64,000 nt of DNA from Macquaria australasica (Eukaryota; Chordata; Actinopteri; Centrarchiformes; Percichthyidae). The notes beneath the pieces are model-generated. The model was not told the DNA's origin and ran no database searches. It worked only from the letters and a program-made list of their open reading frames with translations. Shown here one piece after another: positions 36,101-49,065 of the stretch. A program made the translations under genes and the position numbers. The stretch is from the NCBI GenBank assembly GCA_005408345.1, contig SEMN01000201.1, positions 186,001 to 250,000 on the forward strand, in the 5' to 3' direction. Numbering within the stretch: position 1 is the first letter of the stretch; each line of letters opens with the position of its first letter.

Positions 36101-38206
36101 CCACAAATAAAAGTAGAGGCAGCCATGGTGTGCTTTTGAGGCCATTTTTGTTACAAATGTTATACAGCCTTCAACCAGCTTAGAGTATGTTACATTTTAT
36201 ATCTGAGGCATTTGGCTGGCAAATTTACAAAAAGTAACCACGTAGGAGTTCAGCATCTAACTCAAGGATACTTTGATATAAAGGCAGTGGGCTGATGATA
36301 TATGGACTAATACAAAACTGCATATGTTTAGGATGATAAAATATGAATATGGTACTTAGAATTATGTTGTACATAATTCATCTAAACAGCAAAGATCTTT
36401 ATTTGCCCAGCTGAGATCTGGTATTTTACTGTTGAAACTGGATGGTATGTCGGTCTGGAAGAAGAAAAGCAGATCTGTTCAATGTGTTTGAATGATGTTT
36501 TCTTTTGTCGTTTTTACTGGGAACTGCGCAATACTTTGTTTAGTAAGATAAACACAGATATTGATTTTATAAATATGGATGATGCAAAAAGACTGAATTG
36601 GCGGTTCACATATGAAACATTTAAAATTAGCCAGTTGCTTGGAGAAAGCCTGGGAGAAAAGACCTTTATCAGGATAAACTGTAGGCCAGTAGCATAGAAA
36701 TATTTAATAATCTTGTAACTTTTCTTTCTTTTCGCTGTTTTGTTTATGTATTACTGGAAGATGCATGTTTAGTTAAATGGCATTGTCTTGTAATCGCATG
36801 TGGGATGGGCCAGACGTTTGGCAATTTAACAATCAAGTCAATTGTATCATTCCTCAGGGCTTTCAAAATAAATGCAAAACAACAATGTTGAGAGTCAATG
36901 TTTAGATGTAAACAGTGATACCAACTCACTCATAGTACTGTGCAGCTTTCCTCAGGGCTATCCTGGCCTCCTCTGAGAACTCTCCTGGCTCGGCTCCAGT
37001 CCAGCAGATGCCCTTGCCCTTGGCGTGGTAAACGTTCCCGAAATTATACAGCGCTCGAGCCTGCCCAACCTACAGCACGCACACCAGATTTTCACAGACG
37101 GAAACCAGAGTGACCAGCGCTGTAATTATATACTTAAAATACACTGACACCAGACCTGCTTGTTTGCATGCGGGCAGGCAAACTATTCTAGATGTTGGTA
37201 CATCGACGCTCTGCAGTCATCGTGCGTACCAAAACTGTTCTGTGGTTGCAGAGCATGTCATGTGGTATAACTGAAAACAAACTTGGATCCATTTATTCCA
37301 ATTTAAAGCAAATGGGCCTTTTAGTAATTGATTGAACTTTTTATTTACAGAACAGTGCAACGGCATCCGTTTTCAGTTTGCTAAGATAAAAAGACTGAAG
37401 GAATGTTTCACCTATACCTAAATAACTTTTGTTGTAGTTCTAAAATATCACTAAAATACGACCCACCTTATCATACATGGACCTGGTGATATCCAAATGT
37501 CTTTGGCAACAAACCACTGCTTCATCATACCGTCCTAAAAGCTTCAATGTGTTCCCAAGGTTGCCACTGGCTTTTGCTTCACCAAGCTCATCTCCAATTG
37601 TTCTGGGATTTCAAAGGAGAAAGAAAAAAACATTAGAAAATAATTAGACTAGAATATTAGTGGATTACTGAAGTGTATTAGTATAAAAACACAAGAGGCA
37701 AGAAAGTAATTTACAGCCACAAGCAGCAATACAGTGGAGTCGAGTCTGGCAGGTTATTTATAGAGGGGGGAAAATGGTGATTTAAAAAGTTTTAGCTTAG
37801 AGTTTAATCCTAGTTTATTGGCGTTGGACCTGCATAAAACTAGTGTGCGTGGTCGCTAACCCAGGTCAAAAATCCCCCAGCAGAAAACATAGGCATTATT
37901 CAAAGTTGTCCAATCCATATGAAAATGGTTCAAAGGAGGATGTGATTTTAGAACAAACTAATATTAAGGTTGTGAAACTGTTTACCTGGTAAGTGTGAGG
38001 TCATGTCGATGGTACTCCAGGGCTTTGTTATACTCTTGTAGGTGAAAGTAGGCATTGCCCAGCTGGCTGTAGATGGCGCTAAGGATTTGGAGGTCCTCTG
38101 TTCCAACCTGGATGGCAGACTCAAAGAAGGACACACCGGCACGATAGTCACCAGCCTTGCAGAGCCGCTCACCTTCCAGAGCCAGGTCCAGACAAGACGA
38201 CTCCAT
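27194..38206 (-). CDS. gpsm2: G-protein signalling modulator 2 (LGN), 14 coding exons
   Basis: Adaptor that links Gi-alpha-GDP at the cortex to NuMA/dynein for spindle orientation, and acts in hair-cell polarity. Exons in order: 38206-37986, 37602-37467, 37069-36930, 35594-35471, 35170-35055, 34250-34095, 33140-33032, 32751-32586, 32012-31915, 31348-31166, 30283-30121, 29353-29168, 29089-28974, 27361-27194. Phases join to 693 residues (human LGN 684). Residues 1 to about 350 are TPR-type repeats with LGN signatures (AIYSQLGNAY, KASGNLGNTL, ACYSLGNTYTLLQDYE, YWSLGNAH). The linker (about 360-480) has RRISSAENLEL, matching the LGN segment phosphorylated by aPKC. Four GoLoco motifs follow near residues 493-512, 549-570, 626-647 and 661-680, each with the FF/FL...Q...R...QR pattern; the third reads NDQR and the fourth EEQR in place of DDQR/DEQR. 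LGN rather than AGS3 (gpsm1) is chosen from RMNLSDL and the FHRLKSKK linker. Confidence 0.95.
27455..27854. mobile_element. piggyBac-type foldback MITE with TTAA duplication
   Basis: Located in the last gpsm2 intron. The left arm (from 27459, GAGCAATTCTGGTATTTTT) and the right arm (reverse complement AGGGTAATTCTGGTATTTTT ending 27850) match over about 90 bases, down to a shared GTTTTGGAATTGGTCC / GGACCAATTCCAAACC. TTAA flanks both sides (27455-27458, 27851-27854), the piggyBac target. There is no coding capacity. Confidence 0.85.
34510..34829. mobile_element. MITE with inverted termini in gpsm2 intron
   Basis: Left terminus ACACTTTACTTCAAGTCCCT...ATTTAGCATTTATAAGC pairs with the right terminus TATAAATGCTAAGTAGGGGG...GAAAGTGTTG. 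The interior is AT-rich with repeated ATTTATTAATA/TTTAATAATTG motifs. Target duplication is unclear. Confidence 0.7.
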
Positions 38207-38568
38207 CCTGCAGGGGAAGTGGGATCCATGTGAGAAGTGACAGTGAACTCTATGTCCGAAAGTCATGATATTGTTGAAATACTTTACTATATCAGGAGGA
38301 TTCCAAAAAGTTACCACACTCCAGATTTACCACAAAAAAAACAACCCAAATTGAAATGTGATCAACACATTCAAATAAAACCGTTAGATTATAGGACTGA
38401 ACAGTAAATCAGTAAATGAAACGAGGAAAAACAAAAAGGATCAATTTACATTAGTACACCCAGAGGAAAGGCTTACTATATTTGTTACTGTGGACATAGA
38501 TACAATAAATTGAGTATTGAACCGCTTCAATACAATAATTGGCTGCAATGTCAAAATTAACTAAAAAG

Positions 38569-38882
38569 GGCAGCAACTAACAATTATATTAAGTATCAAA
38601 TAATCAGCAGATGATTTTTTCAATTAATTGATTAATCGTTTAGTCAATAAAAATGTAAAAAAAAAAGAAAGAAAATGAATAACTGCCCATCGCAACTTTC
38701 AATGTCTCGTTTTGTCTGACCAACAGTCCAAAAACCAATTTGAGACACATTTGAGAAGCTGGAACTGGAGAATGTTTGGCATTTTTTCACAATTTGCTTG
38801 AAAAATGATTGAATCGATTAATCAAAATAAATGCACATAATTTTTCTGTTGATCAACTAATCGACTAATCATGTTAGCTCTG
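38569..38882. mobile_element. MITE-like repeat (ATTAATCG family), copy 1
   Basis: Ends are roughly complementary (CAACTAACAATTAT at left; GATCAACTAATCGACTAATC at right) around an interior containing TTTTGTCTGACCAACAGTCC and GAATGTTTGGCATTTT. This is a dispersed teleost family; four or more copies flank or interrupt gpsm2. Confidence 0.65.
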
Positions 38883-39069
38883 AATTGTTACGACCAATTG
38901 TCACGGCCAATTTGTAGACATAGATGAAAGGAACCTTTTTAGGTGTTGCACATAGAGCAGTTGCAAGAATCACATCACTACAACGAACATTTGATACTTC
39001 GTCACGTCAAGAGAGTACTGCTGATCAAGTAACTTATGAAAGGTTAACTTTAGTCAAAAATATTTGAAA

Positions 39070-39389
39070 CGAGCTACAACTAATCATTATTTTCGTTATC
39101 ACTTAATTTATTGGTTATATTTTAGATTAACTGATTAACTGTTTGTATAAAATGTCAGAAAATATAGAAAAATTTATTGTGACAAATTGCCAAAAATTGC
39201 CGAAACCCAAAAATATTTAATTTAAAATCATGTATAAGAAAGGCAGAAAATCTTCATATTTGTGAGGCTGGAACCGGTGAATGTTTGGCATTTTAGCCTG
39301 ATAAATTACGTGAAAGGTAACACAATTATCAAAACTTTTGTCAGTAATGTTCTGTTGATCAACTTATCAATGAATTGGCTTCTAATTGC
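39070..39389. mobile_element. MITE-like repeat (ATTAATCG family), copy 2
   Basis: Starts GAGCTACAACTAATCATTAT and ends CTGTTGATCAACTTATCAATG, with the GAATGTTTGGCATTTT core. More diverged than copy 1. Confidence 0.6.
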
Positions 39390-41061
39390 CACAATTTTAA
39401 AACAACCATATACTTAACCCAGAAAGTTCATGTCCCAAAATGCAGACAGTGGTATTAATCAAAATCAGGAAGTATAGCATAGGGCTGTCTTCTGTGTGTT
39501 GCATTAAGCCAATCAACAGATCACTTGAATGAATGATTACACAAGCTCCTCTCAAGCCTCAATGTGGGGATCCTTTCTCACATACAACAGATACAGAAAC
39601 AGCAAATGCCAAGCAGAGAGACGTCCAGACCATGTGAAGCCAGAGACAAGAACTATAAATCCAAAATAGGACGGCGCATTTCCTGTCTGTCGTGAGCCTA
39701 AAAACTCCAAAATTACCCTGGAATGAAAATATGTGCCTTACATTTAACCACGAGCACAAAGTCAACTCAGATGTGTCTGTGGTAAGGACTAGCATTTTAC
39801 AACCTCCACGCCCTTTCTAAGAAACAAGACCATGCCTCTTTGTTAACTTCAAACCGCCAGTAAAGAAAAAAAGAAAAAGTAACACGAGTAAATCCATGGG
39901 ATTACATCATGATTGTAAAACAAATCTAGTCATGCATGGGTGCACAGGTTTTCCACCTGCAGGACTGCGAATAAGGACATCCACCATTTACTTCATTTGT
40001 AGGATGCAGTTTAAAGTCTAACGATAAAACTTCAAAAGCTGAATGTACTTTATTCCAGTTGACTTGATCCTAAATGTGGACCAAACAACACATTTCTGTA
40101 TTCAGACCTTGAAAGAGGTTATATTTATAGACTGGTTATAACCTCTTTTTTTTCTAAACATACATAAACTAAATTAAATGCTAACCTGGCTTTTGAGATA
40201 TAATTTGATGATTTTAGTGCAGATCACATGAAAACAAATTACATTTGCCAGCATGAATTTTATCACGGGTTTCTGACCTGAGATCAATGTCACCAATCAA
40301 AACAAGTAGGAGTTCAAGGAGCTCTTGCGTGAGTACTCCCTTCGAAGCTGACTTTTACCAAGTATTAAGGCTCCCAGACAGACAGCACTTCCTCCAAGTT
40401 TGTCTCCTGACCCCGCAACAAACTCTACCAATGCTTCAGGAAATTAATGGTTAAGGTCTGCCACTTCTAGCAAATGATACAAACTCTGTTGTATTTGCTG
40501 CAGTATTTGCTCATTTATCCATTATCCTGTCTACTCCCTGTATTGAAAAAAATGACTCACCAAATCATATATTCATATATTTCACATATTATAAAAACAA
40601 AAAAAATGGTTGATGTTTTTCTGCCTTAACTTACGGCTTTGTAAACCTAGAAGCTTCCTCGTCTTCATTCACCAGTACTACTTAAACACACCTTGGTGGC
40701 AAGGACAGAAGTATTTAATCTCAGCTGCACAGCAGGGATCTTCTTTCAAACGTGAAAGTTGATGCAGAGACTTCAGAAACATGTTATTTATAGCTCTACA
40801 CAATTAAATAATACTCATGGCAGATTCAGACAAATCCATCCCTGGGTTTCACAACATGCCTGGGGAAACTATCATAGAAACCCTGTCCAAGGAATAAGCA
40901 ACAAGAGCAAACACATCATTATTTTTTAAGCTGTATAAAAGCTATAAAACTGAAATAAATTGTTTATTTGTCTGGATTAACATGCCTCCTGACATCTAAC
41001 AAAACAATTAATCACCTCGGGTCAATGTTAAGTAACATACCAATGGCCCTGGCTCACATAC

Positions 41062-41114
41062 CTGTTGCCTCTTCCCATTCTGATGCACTCAAGACAGTTT
41101 GACACGACGGACAT
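41062..41114 (-). CDS. gpsm2: Optional N-terminal coding exon of gpsm2
   Basis: The main ATG sits one base inside its exon, behind a splice acceptor (CCCCTGCAG). Upstream at 41114 an ATG opens a reading frame ending GGCAACAG at a GTATGTG donor; joined to the exon at 38207 it stays in frame (MSVVSNCLECIRMGRGNR, then MESSCLDL). That adds 18 residues, comparable to the short N-terminal extension of human LGN. The gain in length and open frame could be chance over 53 bases, so either start may be used. Confidence 0.5.
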
Positions 41115-42109
41115 TTTAAGCTTCTCGATCACTTTCTGGAGCAAACACAGCTCTTTCAGCACAACACCCTTCACCTTCTCTCCCTTCACGTGCATACACA
41201 TAACGCACGCAGCCACAGCGTCCCAATTTCATTAAAAATAAAAGAAAACACGGCTCCCTCTGGATCTGCTGCTGTCTCTCAGAGCGCTCTGCTACCCTGC
41301 GGTAACGGCTAAACAAAAGGACCTAATCGGCTCAGCGTTCACTTCGGCTTTTGACGGTCAGGTGCCGGGGCGAGAGATCTGTTCTTTAGGTGAATACAGA
41401 TTAACACCAGGCTGTTACCAAGCAGAAATGAACCAAGAGAGTGGTCATCTAGGTTGCCATGTCTAGCTGATTGTCGTATTTCTTAGCCATTGGTAACCTG
41501 CATCTCTAAGACGGCCGATGGTTTGTGTCACTTCCAATTAGGCCAGACATCAGTGGTAATTATAGGTACTTTAAGTGGCTCCAGTGAACCTTAAGACTAT
41601 TAGCTCAACACTCCATGAAATAATCATTCAGCAGCAGGCTGCCTGGATGGGTAGGAATTCTTCTATTGATTGACCTCTGAAAAATAATTTACCTGCATGA
41701 TAATATTATTTAATTTAATTTTTGGATTTCCATAATTCTCAATGATTTCTTGGGGCAAATCCCACAGAGACGTTATAGTAACGTATTAGAAAAGGAAACA
41801 CATTTACACCACATAACAATCCCGTCCCTTCTCCAAACCTTCTAGTCACTCAGCTGCAGCCAATCCAGAGAAATCCACTTGTCTAAATTAACTAAGTCTG
41901 GACTAATGTGCCCTCCAGGGGAAGAAACGATACGTTGCCTCACCATTAGGTTGACCGCAAGGACTAGAACAAGTCATGTGACATTAAAGCTGCTACCTCA
42001 GTAGACCAAATGCCAGCTCAATCATTAATCATCATTAATCATCACATTATTACTTACAACTGCACTCAGTCACTCTATTATTTATTTCTGTCTATACTGT
42101 GTATAGGAC

Positions 42110-42222
42110 TATTTTTCTATTTATTTTTATTGTATTTCTATATATGACACTTTTGCTGGCTGCTGCAACGCTAAAATTTCCCCGCTGTGGGACAATAAAG
42201 GCTTATCTTATCTTATCTTATA
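42110..42222 (+). repeat. LINE-type 3' tail ending in (CTTAT)n
   Basis: TTTGCTGGCTGCTGCAACGC, then TTTCCCCGCTGTGGGACAATA and AAGGCTTATCTTATCTTATC is a dispersed fish retroelement 3' end with its characteristic short tandem tail. Confidence 0.65.
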
Positions 42223-43615
42223 TAATCAGGGTGAATGTTGAGGATAACCCAGCCTTAGTGCATGTGGAAATGTTTTAGACTTCAGATAATGATGCTTTCT
42301 AAATGCTTTTTCTCTAACAGCAACAGCACAGAGCCACCTTTAGTGCAGCTGCTCAGTTAGAGCAGTTTGTCTTGTTGCTTTTGGGTGGGCACCAACATTT
42401 TAAAACAGACCTTTCCATCACCCTGCTATCTCTTATCTGGAAAAGATATTGCCGTTAGAGCTCAAGACTAAACCAGCAAGTATCTGGTTATCAGATTGTG
42501 CCAATAACCTGCAGGCTAGTCCTTTACCTGTTACTGAACACAGAGAGGGGAATTCATTCAGAGGAAAATGTGCCGTTGGTAAACTGACTTGACGAGGCTT
42601 GTATGTAATACCTAACATTACAATTAGATGATGCAATATTATGTCAACTCTACCCATCAATGACAACACAGCCTGCAATCAGGTGCAAATCCTCACACTG
42701 GTTTCAGTCGTGCCATGAAATATTTACATTGTGGTTAATACGGACCTCCTGTAGTCTCCTCAGCATCCATCATCAGTTAGCCAATAAGGTGTCATGTTAC
42801 TGCCACAGAAAAACTTTGAACAAATTGTTGTTACTTATCCTCACATCTATGTGGACACACATATCTATAAATATACCTAACTGTAACCACAGAATTGTGG
42901 CATTTTAGCTTTGCTTGTATTTGTTGATGGACTAATCGATTAATTGGCAAGTCTATAATAAAAGTTAAAGCATTCGGGCTATCTGCTTTTATCACAATAC
43001 ATGAAGCACAACAATCTGTAAACTTTCTTCAGATACCAAGCAATGAAAACAGATCATTTTGCAGTCATCTCAAATTCATAAAGTTTAGAAACTACATTAC
43101 GGTCAATGTGACACCTCACACATCAGACACTGAATATACACCCTACCTCTGGCGGACATGAAGTAAATGCTCCCAGTGCTGTGCACAGCGCAGAGAAACA
43201 CTGCCACCATACATGACAGTCAGCCTAGCAGAGCCCAAGGGTGAAGGGTGGTGAACATAGCCAGAGAATGAAACACATGGCGGATGCCCGACAACTGCCA
43301 AACTAAAAAGGGAAAACCCATATCTACACACCACCATACATGAAAGTCATCAGGAAAGGCTGAATACGCGGGCCATGCATGGTTTCCATTCGACAATGCA
43401 AGAATTCAGCAGTCACACTATCTCTGGCCCACGTCTTATCTTGAAACTGGAGCTGGGAAGCAAGAGTAAACACTCACTGACCCGCACTGTCATGTGTTCA
43501 CACCAGCAACATCTTATTTCATTCATTCATTAAACAAACACAATCAAGTCATTTTGTGAGGATGCAGATGGGAAAGCACTTGAGTCTGCGATGCTCTACA
43601 AGTTAAATATGTTCA

Positions 43616-43920
43616 TGTTCTGATAATTTGTTTATCATTTTAATAATGTTTTGAGCAAAAATTCTTAAAATCCACTCGTTAAGTTTCTAAAATGTGAATA
43701 TTAATTGGTTTTCTTTGTCCCTTATGATATTAGTAAATTTAATGTTTTGGGGTTTTGGAAAGACACTTTTAAACTTACGCTTTGGTAAATTCATTATTTC
43801 ACAGAACAAAGTTTTATTCACTTTTATAAAATATGACATTTTATAGAAAAAAAGATTGAATCGAGAAAATCATTGGCAGATTAATCGATAATGAAACTAA
43901 TCATTAGTTGCAGCTGCAGT
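43616..43920. mobile_element. MITE-like repeat (ATTAATCG family), copy 3, inverted
   Basis: Right end reads GATTAATCGATAATGAAAC then TAATCATTAGTTGCAGCTGC, the reverse of copy 2's left end. The interior is poorly preserved. Confidence 0.5.
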
Positions 43921-46260
43921 CAGTTCCCAACTTTGTTCAAGGCAATACTGGCAATTTTCCCTCATGTTTCTTTAAGATGCAATGTGCAACTTTAACAGTA
44001 AATGAGTAAAATATACAGAAAATATTTTGTGGCCACCTTTTCAGATAAGCCTAACTAGCACTGGGTAGGATATTAACTTGATATGTGGCTATATAGCTGG
44101 GAGCTTTTGAAAAAGGGTAGACTGTGGCTCATCCGCATCTGTGCTTGGCTACACTGTGGCATTCAGATTATGTTCACCTGCTATACAGTACAGAGAGCCA
44201 AGAAAACCCACCCCCCAACACCAGCCTGTACCTTTGAACCAATGCAGGAAAGATTCATCCTATTTGTGCCAAATTCCTCCGACCATGTCAAAACAGAAAC
44301 TTGACATTAAAACAGACCAGGCAACATTTTAACCACTCCTTACATCTCCCATTTGATGATCATGTGCCCAGTGTGATCTCTTCTGCACATACCGCTGCAT
44401 TGAGCTGTACTGGACTTGTTTGCCTCCCTGCTGGCTTCAATGAGTCTATTATCCTATGACCTCACTCACTGACTGAAGTGTTTTCACCCAAAGAACTCCA
44501 GCTGACTGCATGCTATTTTGTAGATTGCATCATCCTCTGTAAACTCTAGACAGTGTAGTGCGCAAAGAAATCCCAAAGGTGCAGTGGTTTCTGATGCAGG
44601 GGACCACAATGTCTGCCAACAATCAAAACCCTGTTCAAAGTCACTTTAGCTCCTTGTAATATTTTTCAAACGGTAACTTCACTTTTTGACCCGTCTGCAT
44701 GTTTTACATAATTCTTTTCCAGTGGTGTTTGAAACATGGGTAGTAGCTATCAAAGTAAGGAAAAAAAAAGAAAAGCAGCATGTGCAATTGAAAATACTGG
44801 CACATTTCTCTAACAATCCCCAGTAAATTTCACAGTAAAAAGCTACTGAAAAAGTACTGATAAGCAAAGAGAATATCAACAACACCAGGACAAACATTTA
44901 ACTTTACATTTGCACAGTTTGTTTTCACTGCCTCTGACCATGTGGCATTGTACAATAGTTTAAGATAGTTAGACATAGTTCAAGACACTGATGAAAAAGG
45001 AACTGAGATATATGGCCCTGTAAAAACAAAACAAAGAGTACCAAATACTTGCCCTTTCACTTTTGATTTCATCTATAGAAATCTAAATTGATTTAAATGT
45101 AATGCAAATATCGTCTGTTTAGTTCAGCTGTTGCTAGTGTAGACCTCTGAATTACTGGGAGGAATGTGTGGACATTTTGCAAATAACGTGAGACCAATTA
45201 GCTGTAATTCAACTACTCTATAGGCCTAAATAACAGCCCACTAATGACAGAACCACGATCGACACATAGGAGTGTGTATGCTTGCCATAAAAGTTTGAAA
45301 TCCTGAAGGAAGCTCTGTTTTTTCCCTGCAACACAAAGAGTTGGCACAGCGTAAAAAAATGGCACATAATTTTTCTTTACCACCACCTGCATCATATTAC
45401 AGTAAGTTCTGTTACTTTCCTTTTTTTTTTTTAGTATTAGAATGATTACTTGAGTGGACAACTACAAATAAAAAGTATAAAACAGCTCTTCGCTGACTAG
45501 CAGTTATTTTGGTCACATATGCTCATGATAAAAAGCCCAATGTGGCATCCTAAACCGTACCCGCCCAACCAATCCCTCTCCAATGAAGTGATGCTCTCTA
45601 AAGTGATAACCATCTTCTTTTTTGAAGAAGGCTTATGGGAAACCATCAGTAGAGACTCAACCCTAACCATGCATAGGAAAATAGGTCGCAAGCTAATTTA
45701 AATGGCTGCAACACCATTACTGTAGGCTACTCTCTAATTATTGCCTTTCTAAACTATTTAAGCGTACATCATCAAGAAGTTAATGAAGAATTACCAATAC
45801 ACATAAAAAAAAAATGTGTAAAAAAGTGTAGAAAAGCTACTCAGTTACCGTAATGAGAGCAGATTTAAAACGTGCAATAATTAACATTTTCGTGTCCTTA
45901 CAGTATCTGATCCTGTAATGTTTTTTTGTTTTGTTTTTTTAAAGGAGAAATAGGGAAGCTGCGAGTTCTTCTTTCAGTTCAGGTCAATTATTGTCAGTTC
46001 TGATAACACAACCTTGGTGATGATATGATGAGTGTTTGGGAAATCATGTACCAGAAAGCTGGAAATGAGTCAGTGTAGTATGAACATGCCATCACATGCT
46101 CGCTGTCTGACTGAAAGACGATGCCGTTTTAGTCGTTAATAATGTCAATATAAAGGCGAACCGAGTACGAACTTTAAGAAAGGCGTCGCCGTTAGCAAAA
46201 TAAGAGGTCGCTTTTTACTTAGAAATGTAAAAACTTTTTCGGGCAATTAATTTCACCTAC

Positions 46261-46500
46261 CTCAAGCTGAAGTGCGCGAATGGTTACGCCACGAACATGG
46301 CTTCGGCTTCGGAAAATGCTTTCACCGACTCAAAATCGTGTAAACTGATCTCCCCCCCCACAACTTGCTTAGACGAGCGCTAACTCTTCATCTGGGAGGT
46401 TAGACGACGATGACTCCGCTGGCTCGCGAAACACAAGTTGAAGAAGCCACTCCTCGCGCTGAAAATCTGACTCCAATTAGGCTTCCACGGTCGCTGCCTT
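46261..46500 (-). promoter_or_regulatory. gpsm2: CpG-rich promoter and untranslated first exon of gpsm2
   Basis: A CG-dense block, unlike the AT-rich surroundings, ends on the minus strand with a consensus donor (TTGAG, then GTAGGTG, edge at 46261). Short upstream ORFs occur on the minus strand, e.g. an ATG followed four codons later by TAA near 46302. A GC box (GGGGGCGGAG) lies at about 46613. This is the most likely gpsm2 transcription start, which makes the gene about 19 kb long. Confidence 0.55.
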
Positions 46501-48693
46501 CAAGTGCCGTCGGAAATGTTGCGGACGTCGCAACTTAAGCGCAAACGATCGACCAATCACATGTGTAAAAAAAAAAAAGAAGAAAAAAAAAAGGCTTTAA
46601 ATGTGACGTTTAGGGGGCGGAGGGAAGTGGAAGGCCCTTACCAATGGATTAAAGTCATATTTTATACAACAACGTGCGGCATATGATCACAACGCCTGAC
46701 GTGATAGCTACACTGAAGGTCTCTCCCGCCCCCTGCCGCACAAAGTGGCTCTGTGCTACTCGATTTCTAAACTATAACAGCAGCTCGTAAATTAAATTAA
46801 ACAACTATTGTCACATGCGTTATCTTGTTTCAAAACTTCCAAACAAAAGCAAGGCTGAGAAATATATTTACAAATATGTATGGAAGTTCTGAACTTGGAG
46901 GGTGAGGAAATCCCGAGAAACGCTTGAAAGCAGCAAGAGGTTTATCAAATATGCTCAGATTTCAAAATAAAAGCCTTTATGTCCAATACAACAGTCTAAT
47001 CTACAAAAGCACCCAATAGAGTGAAGTTATACATATATTTTATGAGGGATATGTTGAAGCCTAAGCTATGTCAAACTACAGTTCTTGATTTATGGTCAAC
47101 TACATGTGTTTGGGAAGATATTATGACACAATCAAAAGCTCAGTCACAGCTACTGAGTGGACTTTGTGGTGATATTGTTTTGTCAACTGATGTTTCCAAG
47201 GTCACTTTCAATTTCAAAGTTTCTTATTTGTTTCCCATTATATGCTTTTTACACCAAGATGCCTTATCTCACAACTGTCAGATCCAAATATTGAAATTAC
47301 CAGCCACATATACTCCTGCTATATCTGTCAATTCTACTAGAGTAAAAACAACAACAACAAGCTAATTAATGTAGTTCTGAATCTGGTCAATGCCCTGACA
47401 ATGGACTGTGTGTATCACACAGTCAGTACACAACAAGTCTGGGAGTTGAATCATAGATTGGGATAACTTGTACAAAAAAGGATTTGCTCTCAGTTCAATA
47501 GGATAGAAAGGATCAGAGGGTCGCTCGCACCTGAACATTTCTTCTCCTCCAGAATTGGGCATTTTTTGTAGTGCACAAAACTGAGACAAAAAAAAAACAG
47601 GAACAGAGAGAAAGAAGGGAGTTACTCTCAGTCCCTTTGAATTAACACATACACAAGTTTACCGTCAATGTTAATTTGTCAGTCTGGGATTTTATGAAAA
47701 CTGAGCATGGTCCCAACAGGGGTCTGGAATGAAAGTCTGCTATTCAGAAGTATACATAGACGAGATGTTTAGTCACTAATTTAAATCTCTGTTGGTCTCC
47801 TTGTTGTCACATGTAAATCCCTAACTAGGTTGCATGGCCATCATATGAGTTTGATGCAGCATAACAGCAGCGTCACACAGCCTCTCCCTCTTTGTTTCAA
47901 GGTAGTTATTTTTATTTTTTTTCATTCATCTTTCAAACCACCTGTCCTCTCTGTCAAAACTGTGTACTTTGCTGTCCCCGAAGGAGTTTCCACTGTCCTT
48001 TAAATGAAGACAGACTGCTGCATCTTGACCTGTGGGGTTTGCTCTGTCTTGTTTGTGTTTCATCTCCTGACGTATAGGTCTCTGCATTTGTCATTACTTT
48101 GGACTTAACATTCTACTGCTTATGTTTGGTGAGTAGTTTTTATAAAGGGCAAGTTTCTGACTAGCGGGGTTTGAAAAACACGGGGATCTTGTGTTTATTG
48201 AAGATCAGACTGACTGACACTCCAGCCATCTCCACCGCTTCTCTCCTCCGTGTCGGTTGGCTCTTTCTAATAGCTCCAGTTTCTGTGTGGACAAAGGTCC
48301 ATTTTGGGTAGCTGCAAGCTTTTAAAGCTGTTGTTGAGATGTTTGCACTTGTCTTTTGCCTCACTGCTATTTGGCACAGTGTCAGAGTCCTAATAAACTT
48401 CTCTGCTTCGTTGGACGTTTTTGTAAAGCTGTCTCTTGTCAAGTGGCCATGTTCAGTGACCACTTGACTGTGTTTGTGCTCCCTCACAATTCTATTGCAT
48501 CCCATCACAGTACTTTTTGCTTATCACACAGTAATTTTGCTTTCTCTAAAAGTCACAAATAGTTTTTGTGACACTTTGTATTCACTTAATTTACGTGTTC
48601 CTTTATTTAAAATGATCATGGCATAGTTTAATGTGTTACAAGGGAATTCAGTACATGGGTTGTAAGGAAACACTGCAGGTAAATATTATAGGG

Positions 48694-48962
48694 TTAATGA
48701 TTTTTTAAATGAATTGATTCATCATTTTGACCACAAATGCTGTCACAATTTACAAGAGCCTAAATTATGTATTGACGTGGCCTGTTTTGTCTGACCAACA
48801 CTCCAAAATCCAAAGATATTCAATTTAGAAAGAAAAACACATGAAAAGCAGAAAACCCTCACATTTGTGAAGCTGAAATTAGCAGATGTTTGGCATTTGT
48901 GTTCTATAAATGACTTCAAAATAGTCTTCTAATTTTCTTTCCATCGACTAATCTCAGCTCTT
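48694..48962. mobile_element. MITE-like repeat (ATTAATCG family), copy 4
   Basis: Contains GAATTGATTCATCATTTTGA, then TTTTGTCTGACCAACACTCC and GATGTTTGGCATTTG, ending CCATCGACTAATCTCAGCTC. It lies just downstream of the fetuin gene's 3' end. Confidence 0.6.
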
Positions 48963-49059
48963 AAATGTTCAGCTTTAAAATCAACATTTTATTGCTTTAT
49001 ACCACCAAAATAGATACTTCTAAGTTCTTTAAGTAGTTGAGAGGGGATTCAAATTAAGA

Positions 49060-49065
49060 TTTATT
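49060..49065 (-). terminator. Probable polyadenylation signal of the fetuin gene
   Basis: AATAAA on the minus strand, about 225 bases past the stop codon at 49289, at a usual 3' UTR distance. Confidence 0.5.

Larger units (their letters stand above)
38208..41061 (-). other. gpsm2 5' intron with two palindromic MITE-like repeats
   Basis: No coding exons seen. Two copies of an element rich in AATTGATTAATCG and GATCAACTAATCG motifs lie at about 38569-38882 and 39070-39389, both with the internal GGAATGTTTGGCATTTT-type segment. Confidence 0.6.
41115..46260 (-). other. Long gpsm2 first intron
   Basis: No coding exon recognised. It holds a LINE-type tail (42110-42222), one inverted MITE-like repeat (43616-43920), an isolated ATTAATCG motif near 42930, and otherwise unremarkable AT-rich sequence. 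Confidence 0.55.

Noticed and set aside
48161..48508. 115-codon minus-strand open frame in the gpsm2-fetuin spacer
   Set aside because: No family resemblance, no convincing splice partners, and an AATAAA-like motif inside it; likely chance or old repeat sequence.
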